Positions 54,274-62,040 of a stretch of DNA of 64,000 bases are shown piece by piece. The stretch is from Dyella lipolytica (lineage in GTDB: Bacteria > Pseudomonadota > Gammaproteobacteria > Xanthomonadales > Rhodanobacteraceae). The notes beneath the pieces were generated by a model that worked only from the letters and a program-made list of their open reading frames with translations, had not been told where the DNA came from and did no database searches. Within the stretch, counting starts at the first letter, position 1. Each line of letters opens with the position of its first letter. The stretch covers positions 862,625-926,624 of the forward strand of contig NZ_BSNQ01000003.1 in the NCBI RefSeq assembly GCF_030160075.1, in the 5' to 3' direction. The position numbers were made by a program, and so were the translations under genes.

Positions 54274-55527
54274 ATGAGCAAAAGTGGAACACCTATCGAT
54301 CTTTGCTACGTTTGCCTACTCGCGGAAGGTGGCGCTGCAATCTATGACCGCGCCCTCATTGCCTCGATTCAGTCTGACAAGGAAAGAACAAAGATCTCGC
54401 CTAACACAGCGCATCCCGACGCAAAGCGCATTGGAAGATTGGAGGATATCGGCCTGGCTCGCCCGCGCGGCGTATTTCTGCCAGACGAGAAGATCCTTAA
54501 TACCATCGGTGAGATGGGCCAAAAGCAACTACAAGCCATGCATGCCGATGGCGTTCCCATGGTGACCATGCCGGAACACGCGGCCGCTTTGTCCCACTAT
54601 TTGGGCAAAATCCACTCACCTGTCTTGCCGCAAAACACAGAAGAATGCGTGCTGTTTGCAACAGTAGGCGGTGGCCGCGGCATGGCGAAAGTGGGCTGGC
54701 TGACTCTAGTCGGTGAATCGGCCGAGTACTTTCCATTCAATGCTCAAGTCGAGTCATTTCTCGACGAGTTGCACGAGAACTCCAGGACAAGTGTTCCGTA
54801 TCCAAAGGTGTTAATCGATGACAGCGCAGCATCCGCGCCTCAAGGACCTTGGCAGAGTGCCGGCGACGATGTGATTTCTAAGTGGTCCGGGCAAGGCGGT
54901 ACCGGTCAAATTTGGGTCAATGGGTATCAATTGAATCCGCTGCCCGGCGATCCATTGCATAAGAATTACGACTATTACCTCATCGTCATGCAGGTTACCC
55001 AGGGAAATCTCAGCTATGTCGAAAAATGCGATGAAGTGGGCTGGTATTGTCAGTGGGAGAAGTTGATCTTCAGTACGGTCAATTCAGAAGACATCTACCA
55101 CTATGGGCCAAACTCCACCGTCGGCACGGCAAGCACGAGCTTTACCGTCGGCGGCGGTCTTCAGGGTGGTATTCAAGACGGCAAAGGCGAGGGAACCATT
55201 GGCGCCAGCGCGGAATGGGGCATTAGCTACGCGACCCCGGATACGACGTTCACCGTGACGCCCAACTATTCGCAGGCACCCAGCGTTACTTATGACGTTC
55301 GCCTTCCCGGCGTTGGCTTTCAAGGACCCAGCATCCCCGCCAATCCGAAGTCCGCCTCAAAAGGGTATCAATGGACTGGGGCTATCATCATTCGCACCCC
55401 GAAAAATGCAGGCGCCACGGGCCAAATTACGGGCAAGTTTTTTTGGGAGAGGTACAAGCCACGCGGCTGGGGATATGCCGATATATGGGAGCCCAACGTT
55501 TCTTTCTTCTTTCCCCCTGGCTCCTGA
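54274..55527 (+). CDS. beta-rich protein of unknown function (417 aa)
   Basis: ATG 54274 has AGGAG six bases upstream. The protein has no signal peptide. Its C-terminal half is rich in glycine, serine, threonine and aromatic residues with alternating patterns: NYDYYLIVMQVTQGNLSYVE, STVGTASTSFTVGGGLQGGI, GTIGASAEWGISYATPDTTF and KFFWERYKPRGWGYADIWEP. Such segments suggest amphipathic beta-hairpins, as in beta-pore-forming proteins, but no family match is evident and this is a guess. The N-terminal part (about 1-150) contains a globular stretch with CVLFATVGGGRGMAKVGWLT. It stands alone with a possible terminator 39 bases after the stop. Confidence 0.7.
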   Translation: MSKSGTPIDLCYVCLLAEGGAAIYDRALIASIQSDKERTKISPNTAHPDAKRIGRLEDIGLARPRGVFLPDEKILNTIGEMGQKQLQAMHADGVPMVTMPEHAAALSHYLGKIHSPVLPQNTEECVLFATVGGGRGMAKVGWLTLVGESAEYFPFNAQVESFLDELHENSRTSVPYPKVLIDDSAASAPQGPWQSAGDDVISKWSGQGGTGQIWVNGYQLNPLPGDPLHKNYDYYLIVMQVTQGNLSYVEKCDEVGWYCQWEKLIFSTVNSEDIYHYGPNSTVGTASTSFTVGGGLQGGIQDGKGEGTIGASAEWGISYATPDTTFTVTPNYSQAPSVTYDVRLPGVGFQGPSIPANPKSASKGYQWTGAIIIRTPKNAGATGQITGKFFWERYKPRGWGYADIWEPNVSFFFPPGS

Positions 55528-55565
55528 TCCATAGAGCCGGCATTTAGGCACGTCGTTTTTGAGAA

Positions 55566-55599
55566 GCAAGCTCCGGCTTTGATAGACGGGGCTTGCGTT
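55566..55599 (+). terminator. possible terminator of the 417-aa protein gene
   Basis: GCAAGC at 55566-55571 pairs with GCTTGC at 55591-55596, with further pairs (CC/GG) inside, followed by GTTT. The stem is short and the T run weak. Confidence 0.4.
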
Positions 55600-55726
55600 T
55601 ACATGGCGCTGTGTCGTTCGTAAACGCTTCCAGATTCAGCGCTTCACCAAGCTCGTTCATCTCGCAATGTTAGCTGCGCTTACGGTAGCAAAGCCGCTAA
55701 CTCATCAACCTACGCTAAGGCGTGTG

Positions 55727-56863
55727 TCAATCCTTAAGCAACAAGTCTGGAGTGGCTCGGTTGACATCACTACATCCGGTCAGAATCATGCCGACCCTGA
55801 GTTCCTCTCTGAGGATGCCCAACATATCTCGCACCCCTGATTCGCCTGCCGCCCCCAATGCATATGCCCACGCCCGCCCTACAAAGCATGCCTTGGCACC
55901 AAGCGCCAGCGCTTTCAACACGTCCAGGCCCGAGCGAATGCCACCGTCCATAAACACCGGCACTTTACCTTGAACGGCATCGACAACCTTCGGCAAGGCG
56001 CGAATCGTTGATGTCACGCTATCGAGCTGCCTGCCACCGTGGTTTGACACCACAATCCCGTCGATATTTGTCTGTACGGCGCGCTTGGCATCCTCCGGGT
56101 CGAGAATACCTTTCAAAATAATCTTTCCAGGAAAGATCGACCGTATCCACTCGATGTCTTTCCAGGTAGTCGATGCATCAAAATTGTCGTGCACGAATTT
56201 TCCATACGGAACGCCTTTGGGCATCGCTTCTGCCACAGTACCGAACTTCAGCGGCCAGCCTTTAGTGACGATATCGACGGCCCAGCGAGGGTGCGTCGCG
56301 CCTTGAGCAACGAACCCCAGCATCCCCAGAAGCGTCGGGTCTTTCTCCATTCCGTCGTGCACAGCGCTGTAACGCCGCCCGGGGGTCGCAAGATCGACGG
56401 TGAATACCAACACCTTCGAGCCTGCGGAAACGGATCGCTCGATCACGCTCTTCACGAAACCACGGTCTTTGAGCATATAGAGCTGAAACCACGGGGGAAC
56501 GCCGGTCTTTTGCGCGACCTCGTGCACATCGCACACGCCCATCGTTGACAGCGTAAACGGAACGCCAGCCGACTTCGCCGCATTGGCCGCTTTGACTTCA
56601 CCGCGGCTCGAGTACATTCCGGCCATGCCGACGGGCCCGAGTACGACTGGCAGTGACATCGCCTGATCCCACAAGTCGATCGACAAGTTGAGATGCGATT
56701 CGTCTACCATCACGCGTTGGCGTAACAGCGTGGCCTGTAGCTCCGCAATATTCGCGCGCAGCGTGTTCTCCTGGTAAGAACCACCACTGATGTAGTCGTA
56801 CAGGAATGGGGGAAGTCTGGCTTCGCATTGTTTGCGATAGTCGTCAACGTTCGCGATGATCAC
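55727..56863 (-). CDS. lldD: FMN-dependent L-lactate / 2-hydroxyacid dehydrogenase
   Basis: The 378-residue enzyme starts with GTG 56863. The FMN fold is clear: RLPPFLYDYISGGSYQENTL (about 15-34), PVVLGPVGMAGMYSSRGEVK (72-91), GKIILKGILDPEDAKRAV (flavin-binding lysine), then GIVVSNHGGRQLDSVTSTIR (about 252-271) with the catalytic histidine, and FMDGGIRSGLDVLKALALGA. It oxidises L-lactate or a related 2-hydroxyacid and passes electrons to quinone or oxygen. The gene is not adjacent to lctP/lldP or a GntR regulator, so the lactate assignment is by family; glycolate or mandelate are alternatives. Confidence 0.88.
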   Translation of the reverse strand: MIIANVDDYRKQCEARLPPFLYDYISGGSYQENTLRANIAELQATLLRQRVMVDESHLNLSIDLWDQAMSLPVVLGPVGMAGMYSSRGEVKAANAAKSAGVPFTLSTMGVCDVHEVAQKTGVPPWFQLYMLKDRGFVKSVIERSVSAGSKVLVFTVDLATPGRRYSAVHDGMEKDPTLLGMLGFVAQGATHPRWAVDIVTKGWPLKFGTVAEAMPKGVPYGKFVHDNFDASTTWKDIEWIRSIFPGKIILKGILDPEDAKRAVQTNIDGIVVSNHGGRQLDSVTSTIRALPKVVDAVQGKVPVFMDGGIRSGLDVLKALALGAKACFVGRAWAYALGAAGESGVRDMLGILREELRVGMILTGCSDVNRATPDLLLKD

Positions 56864-57009
56864 GCTGGTACCCCACGTAGTGAAGCGATCATTTAGGCAA
56901 AGCTAACTTAGCGCAGCATTTCTGGCTTGTACGCGATTGACTGGATATGCATAAAAACTACGTTAGTTAAAAGAGATTAGAAGAAGCCAAGGGTTGCAGT
57001 AATGATCCT

Positions 57010-57669
57010 TCATAGCTTGAATTTAATTCCTACGGAAACAAGCGTCGGGTTAAGCTGAATTCGAGCGTTTACGGGTACGACACCGTCCAACATGCCTCTG
57101 GCGTTAACCGATAGCCATAACTGTTTCACATCGGCATACATCTCCCACTTATCAGAAATCGCGTACTCGACACCCGCTTGCACTGCGTATCCCAAGCTAC
57201 TGTGCACATCAAGATGGGATACCGCTCCATCGTGATCATGAAGAATGATCGCGTACACGGGACCGGTGCCCACGTAAGGATGGAACTTCGTGGAGACAGG
57301 GAATCGGTACCCGAGGGTTAGGATGGCTGGCCCGTAGGTCACCGCTCCGAGGTCGTTTATGGAATTAATGCTTCCTCTTCCACTTATTTCTGGCCTAGGC
57401 GGAAATCCGGCCATAAACATGACGAATGTGTTCGGCGTGAAGTTGTAGCCGACTTCGAAGATAGCGGTAAGGTTGTTGCTTACGTCGGCCGATGCTCCGG
57501 GAATGACGCCGGCAGGAGTCGCGATTCTCGCGTTTGAGTGATAGAGGGCGCCGAGCGCACCCATCCTGACAAACCACTCATTCGCCTCATCTGTATCTGC
57601 GAAGCAAATGCTTGGCAGCATCATGCTGACAAAACACAGCGTCCAAATCAATCGTTTCAAAGTGGTCAT
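57010..57669 (-). CDS. OmpW family outer membrane protein
   Basis: The 219-residue protein has a signal peptide (about 1-24, SMMLPSICFA) and eight beta-strand segments of the OmpW barrel. Typical blocks are LTAIFEVGYNFTPNTFVMFM, FHPYVGTGPVYAIILHDHDG and the C-terminal LVSVGIKFKL with the closing aromatic/Leu. OmpW proteins form narrow hydrophobic channels that let small apolar compounds in. It overlaps the UbiD-family gene by four bases, which suggests uptake of the aromatic substrate of that pathway. Confidence 0.9.
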   Translation of the reverse strand: MTTLKRLIWTLCFVSMMLPSICFADTDEANEWFVRMGALGALYHSNARIATPAGVIPGASADVSNNLTAIFEVGYNFTPNTFVMFMAGFPPRPEISGRGSINSINDLGAVTYGPAILTLGYRFPVSTKFHPYVGTGPVYAIILHDHDGAVSHLDVHSSLGYAVQAGVEYAISDKWEMYADVKQLWLSVNARGMLDGVVPVNARIQLNPTLVSVGIKFKL

Positions 57670-59144
57670 GGCAAGGATGAATTTTCAGCCGCGATTACCT
57701 TGGCGCGAAGCTCGGAAGAATAGAGATTGTCAAATGTCGCCGGACGAACGCGTTCGTCTTCCACCGGCGGAAGCAACCCATCGTGGATAACGATCGATCC
57801 TTTTGCGTGGTGGCGTTCCTCTTCGGTGTAACAGAGATACCAAGGCAAGATCGTTACCGGCCATTCTTCGTGACGAAGGTTGGGATGTATGCGGGTACCA
57901 AGTGCCCACAGCACATCTGAAATATTCGAGGGATCGATATCGTCATCAAGCACATACGTTACCGGGCACATCCGGCCGACGCGGTTCGCGCTCATTACCT
58001 CGCCGATTCGATGAACAAATTCGCTTGTCGTCAGTCCCGGCAGTGCTTCTCGCCAATTCCGAGGGACCGTGACAATCATCCAATGACAGGAGGTCTCGAC
58101 GAGAAGCCATCCCATAGAAATGGGAAAGCCAGCATTGCGAAGCAGCGCAACGATCTCTGCGGAGACACCGAGCGCCGGCGCGACTTGCGAGTCATCAGCT
58201 GGCCGGCCGGTCGTGCATATCGGCCAAATCGGATCGTTCCGATAGGTGATGGCCTCGATCGTATAAATGGGCTCTGGCGATGTCTCGGTCAGCGCCCATC
58301 CGTGAAATTCAGCGAAAGGTCCTTCCGTGGCATCACGCTTAATCGAGAGGTGCCCTTCGATAACGACCTCGGCGGTCGCCGGCACTTCAAGGTCGTTTGT
58401 TTCGCACTTCACGACCTCGACGGGTTCGCCATAAATGGCGCCAAGAACCCCGACTTCATCCACATCGGCTGGAATCGGCATGCCACCCACAACCGCCGCC
58501 CCGGGATCTCCACCTTGCACAACAGCGAATGGCATTGGCTTGCCGATTTTCTCCCACTCTTGCCATATCATGCCAATGTGCTGCTGTGGGAGAACTAGGC
58601 CGGTCATATGACGCCCGTCGAGCATCTGAATCCGGGAGATGGACCAGTTTGTCCATCGGCCATCGGGGGTTTGCGCAACGATGAAGCCCCATGTATTGAC
58701 ATAGCGACCACCGTCGTCAGGGTGGACGAGCGGAATGGGAAAGTGATCGAGCGTCGCTTCACTTCCCAATAGAATGTTCTGCTTGCAAGGAGCAGCCTTC
58801 GAAGTGATGAGTTTCGGTGGAATGGGTGGCTTCTGACTTGCCTCTACCAAGCAATCAATTAATTCTTTTGCTGAGGTTTGATAGGGTAGGCCAAGAGAGA
58901 GCGCAATACGTCCAAGGGGGTGGCGACGATCACTAGAGAGTGCACCGAGCGCACCCACCATTTGGAATCCCTTCTTGTATCCCGCGATGTTTCTAAAAAA
59001 CGGAGCGGGTCGCAATTGCTCAGTCGTTAATCGTGTGACCGCGGACGCCTCAAGAATCGCGCTAACTTCACGGTCTATGTAATCCACGTCGTTTAACGAT
59101 TTCAGTGCCTTAAGAAACTCGCGAAGATCCTTGATCCTATTCAT
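57666..59144 (-). CDS. UbiD family decarboxylase (prenylated-FMN dependent)
   Basis: From ATG 59144 the protein has 492 residues, close to the family size. It carries the prFMN-binding and catalytic segments EAMPFAV-type QGGDPGAAVVGGMPIPADVD and the VVIEGHLSIKRDATEGPFAE block (about 273-292), where the EGPF glutamate is part of the active site; YVLDDDIDPSNISDVLWALG lies near the end. These enzymes decarboxylate (or carboxylate) aromatic and alkenyl acids. Adjacent UbiX supplies the cofactor, and the start overlaps the UbiX stop (TGATG). Because the pair is separate from the ubiquinone genes, a catabolic aromatic-acid decarboxylase is more likely than ubiquinone synthesis. Confidence 0.92.
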   Translation of the reverse strand: MNRIKDLREFLKALKSLNDVDYIDREVSAILEASAVTRLTTEQLRPAPFFRNIAGYKKGFQMVGALGALSSDRRHPLGRIALSLGLPYQTSAKELIDCLVEASQKPPIPPKLITSKAAPCKQNILLGSEATLDHFPIPLVHPDDGGRYVNTWGFIVAQTPDGRWTNWSISRIQMLDGRHMTGLVLPQQHIGMIWQEWEKIGKPMPFAVVQGGDPGAAVVGGMPIPADVDEVGVLGAIYGEPVEVVKCETNDLEVPATAEVVIEGHLSIKRDATEGPFAEFHGWALTETSPEPIYTIEAITYRNDPIWPICTTGRPADDSQVAPALGVSAEIVALLRNAGFPISMGWLLVETSCHWMIVTVPRNWREALPGLTTSEFVHRIGEVMSANRVGRMCPVTYVLDDDIDPSNISDVLWALGTRIHPNLRHEEWPVTILPWYLCYTEEERHHAKGSIVIHDGLLPPVEDERVRPATFDNLYSSELRAKVIAAENSSLP

Positions 59145-59752
59145 CAGATGTTCTCCACTCTTTTGAGGTTCGGCAATACCTGCGCGGGCATGCCGTTCCA
59201 CCTCTTGGCCTCTACAGGAGACTCGATCTCGAATTGATCCAAGATTCGAGTAGTAATGTGAGAAACAATGTCGTCGACGGATGATGGTTTGTTGTAAAAG
59301 GCTGGCATAGGAGGGACGAGTCTTACTCCCATGCGCGCAAGCGCTAGCATGTTCTCCAAATGAACTTCACTTAGCGGAGTCTCGCGTGGCACCAAAACAA
59401 GGCGCCGACGTTCCTTCAGCACTACGTCCGCAGCGCGAGCAATCAAGCCATCGGCATAACCTGTACGGATACCGGCGAGCGTTTTCATGCTGCATGGGGC
59501 GACAACCATCCCATCAGTCAGGAACGATCCCGACGAAATTGCCGCCGCTTGGTCATTCCACCCATAGACAACATCGGCCAAACGACAAACGTCATCCACC
59601 GAAATATCGGTCTCCAAGTTAATCGTCACACGCGCCCATCGAGACAACACCAGGTGCGTCTCCACTTCCGGGACGTTTCGCAACTGACGAAGAATTTCAA
59701 CGCCAATTGCAGCGCCGGTAGCGCCAGTCATTCCTACAACGATCCGCTTCAT
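59144..59752 (-). CDS. UbiX family flavin prenyltransferase
   Basis: The 202-residue protein starts MKRIVVGMTGATGAAIGVEI with the FMN-binding Rossmann loop. Further blocks are ETHLVLSRWARVTINLETDI (about 31-50), SFLTDGMVVAPCSMKTLAGI with the conserved serine-methionine-lysine segment (89-108), VLVPRETPLSEVHLENMLAL and a Pro-rich PPMPAFYNKPSS. It attaches dimethylallyl to FMN to form the prFMN cofactor of UbiD enzymes. It precedes the UbiD gene with a one-base overlap and follows the transporter gene by 51 bases. Confidence 0.93.
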   Translation of the reverse strand: MKRIVVGMTGATGAAIGVEILRQLRNVPEVETHLVLSRWARVTINLETDISVDDVCRLADVVYGWNDQAAAISSGSFLTDGMVVAPCSMKTLAGIRTGYADGLIARAADVVLKERRRLVLVPRETPLSEVHLENMLALARMGVRLVPPMPAFYNKPSSVDDIVSHITTRILDQFEIESPVEAKRWNGMPAQVLPNLKRVENI

Positions 59753-59803
59753 CTAAGGTGATCTCAGAAATGGATATAGCGAGTGTGGCCTCGAAAAACT
59801 TGG

Positions 59804-60688
59804 TCACTTTGGAAATAGCAACTGAAACTGCGCTCGAAGAGTCCAATCGGCGGCATCGTGGGCGCTTACGACATTCTTGAAAACCTGCAATTGGAAGTTC
59901 ATGGCCTGCTTGCCAAAGCGAAACGCACGCCCTCCGCCACCGCCCAACGGCACAATCCACCGTCTGTTGTCCGGCCCTCTCCAGTTCGCGGTAATGATCG
60001 GTGAACTTGCGAGATACCAACCGCGCGAGAAGTTGTAGTTGATGAAAGGCTGCAAAGTCATTTGATGAACGGTGTTTCGGTCGGAGGGACCGGCCACGGA
60101 AACGACGTCGGTGAGGAGTGCACCGATAAGCCAGTGACCTTGAATCGTCAGTACTACTGCAGATAGTCCGGCGTCGAACTTGCCCTGGCCCAACTCCTCA
60201 TGCGAGGCCGTCGCGAAGGCGAACGCAGGACCGACGCCCCAGATGATGTCGCCCGGGTGGGAAGGCGAGAGATACAGAGCCAGCGAGGTATCGCCCACAC
60301 CAACCATGCTATTCCTTGCTTGACCGAGCGGTGGCTCGTATTCCAACGGGATGATCGCACGCGCAATGACATTCCAATCGTTGCCGACGTTGAATGGCAA
60401 GACGGGTTGGATGTTGAGCGTATCCTGTTCATCGTTATGCGGTCCGACCCCGAAATTCAGATTGTTCTGAAATGGCAGTGATATAGCCTTCGCGATTGGA
60501 TTCTGCGCAAGCTGCGAGAGCTCGGGCGTGTCTTGCGCGTAATCGCTCGAAGCCGCGAGCATTGCTGTGATAGTTCCGAAGATACCAACGCAAGCTCTTC
60601 GCCAACTCTTGGTGCGCACAGGTGGACAACGCGGCGTAACGTTCACGAAGCCGCCATTCCATTCGTTTTCGATCACCAGGTCATGCAT
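59804..60688 (-). CDS. outer-membrane transporter of the phenol-degradation (MetA-pathway) type
   Basis: From ATG 60688 (GGAGGAAAA upstream) the product has 294 residues. A basic N-terminal region (SWRRACVGIFGTITAMLAAS) acts as signal peptide with cleavage near YAQ. The mature part shows a barrel-like protein found with aromatic-degradation genes (PF13557-like): NPIAKAISLPFQNNLNFGVG, WNVIARAIIPLEYEPP, SMVGVGDTSLALYLSP, ending WTLRAQFQLLFPK. It precedes UbiX on the same strand and may bring the aromatic substrate in. Confidence 0.75.
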   Translation of the reverse strand: MHDLVIENEWNGGFVNVTPRCPPVRTKSWRRACVGIFGTITAMLAASSDYAQDTPELSQLAQNPIAKAISLPFQNNLNFGVGPHNDEQDTLNIQPVLPFNVGNDWNVIARAIIPLEYEPPLGQARNSMVGVGDTSLALYLSPSHPGDIIWGVGPAFAFATASHEELGQGKFDAGLSAVVLTIQGHWLIGALLTDVVSVAGPSDRNTVHQMTLQPFINYNFSRGWYLASSPIITANWRGPDNRRWIVPLGGGGGRAFRFGKQAMNFQLQVFKNVVSAHDAADWTLRAQFQLLFPK

Positions 60689-60839
60689 GGTCTTTTCCTC
60701 CATGCGGCAATCCACCACGAACAGGCATTCGACCAACGACTGACGTAGATGTCGTTTGCATGGTTTGCCTCACTTAAAGACGTGTAGTGGCCCGCTTGCA
60801 CTGTTCGAGCTTGAAGCGCAAAGGGACGCCTAAGTCGTG

Positions 60840-61634
60840 CTAGCCACGACTCTCACAGTGTCTGAGCGATGTCGAACGAGATCGGCGCGGGTGCGCATAG
60901 GCGACACCTGACGGAACGACTAGCTGGATCTCCGCGCCAGATCCGGGCTGCATCCCAATCATCAACCGGCCATGTATACCGGCTGCGCGTTCTCTCATGC
61001 CCACAAGCCCCCAACGTCCAGGCTTGCGCCCCATGCGCGCTATTTCCGGATCGATACCTAAACCGTCATCGCGTATACACAAACTGAGTTGCTTGGCGCC
61101 GTAAGCAATCTCTAGTTCGATATTGGCCGCCTTCGCATGTTGAAATGCATTAAGAAGCGCTTCGCGACCAATGAAATAGATTTCTTCGCAAATATACGGA
61201 TCTATGTTCCGCTGAACGCCGTGACGCATGACTCGAAATCTAGCGGGCCATTGTTCCGCCAGCTCTTTGCCAAACGCATCGAAGAAAATGGTGAGATCAC
61301 TTGCAGCGTAATCGCGAGCGTGCAGATCTTGCAGACGGTCACGCCCGTCCACAATGACGTTGCGTGCCCGATCCAATGCCTGCACGACCTTCTCGCGATA
61401 AGGGTCTTCGTTTGGAATGCGATCGGGGACAGTTTCGAAAAACAGTATCAACCCCTGAATGCCCTGTAGAAAAGTGTCGTGTAGCTCCCTTGCGATGCGC
61501 TCACGCTCCGCATGTCGAGCCTCAAGCCTGTCACGAAGCGCATTCGCCATTTTCCTGTATTGAAAAGTGGCCATAGCGATGAGACACAGCATCACAGTAA
61601 CTATTGAAACCATTGGAAAGTTCTGGATCTGCAT
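60840..61634 (-). CDS. NarL-type sensor kinase, short orphan form
   Basis: The 264-residue protein has one membrane helix at its start (MVSIVTVMLCLIAMATFQY, about 8-26), then a HisKA_3 dimerisation segment with RIARELHDTFLQGIQGLILF (about 47-66, phospho-acceptor in ELHD), and a HATPase_c domain (EEIYFIGREALLNAFQHAKA, RDDGLGIDPEIARM, RWGLVGMRERAAGIHGRLMI). This region closely resembles the C-terminus of the roughly 1000-residue hybrid sensors with two-component propeller domains; here the sensor part is absent. No response regulator is adjacent. Either a partner exists elsewhere or it is a truncated copy. Confidence 0.85.
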   Translation of the reverse strand: MQIQNFPMVSIVTVMLCLIAMATFQYRKMANALRDRLEARHAERERIARELHDTFLQGIQGLILFFETVPDRIPNEDPYREKVVQALDRARNVIVDGRDRLQDLHARDYAASDLTIFFDAFGKELAEQWPARFRVMRHGVQRNIDPYICEEIYFIGREALLNAFQHAKAANIELEIAYGAKQLSLCIRDDGLGIDPEIARMGRKPGRWGLVGMRERAAGIHGRLMIGMQPGSGAEIQLVVPSGVAYAHPRRSRSTSLRHCESRG

Positions 61635-62040
61635 GCTGCGCTCCTATCCGGTTTCTAGGCCATTCGATCTTAGGAGCGAGCCGCCAAACACGCGCGTTAG
61701 ACGTAGTTAGAAATCATTAGGTCATTCCCAGATAAGGAACCTCATGCGAAAGACGCGTCCGAAGCGAACCAAGCCTCCAAGCATTTGATACTTGAAGGCG
61801 TTCGTCACTTGGGTTATCTCTTTCATTAACATCCAGCGCACGCAGGCGAACGGCCTGCATGCTGCCGCTGCTGGGGCGACTGCATGTACCAGCCCGAGGT
61901 CAACCGGCACGTGGAGCAGGGCAATTTTGACTCTCTGGTGTCGATGGCGGTGTTAGGTATAGCCCTGATTTAGATCGAATTTGGTGTTCAAGGCCCTCGC
62001 AGCGAGAGGGAGCTCGCAAAGCCAATGAGATAAGCAACAA
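61635..62040. other. gene-free stretch
   Basis: About 400 bases between the orphan kinase (minus) and the STAND regulator (plus). Short frames on both strands lack start signals. The STAND gene start at 62041 has only a weak ribosome site (AAGCAACA), so its translation may be low or dependent on mRNA structure. Confidence 0.4.
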
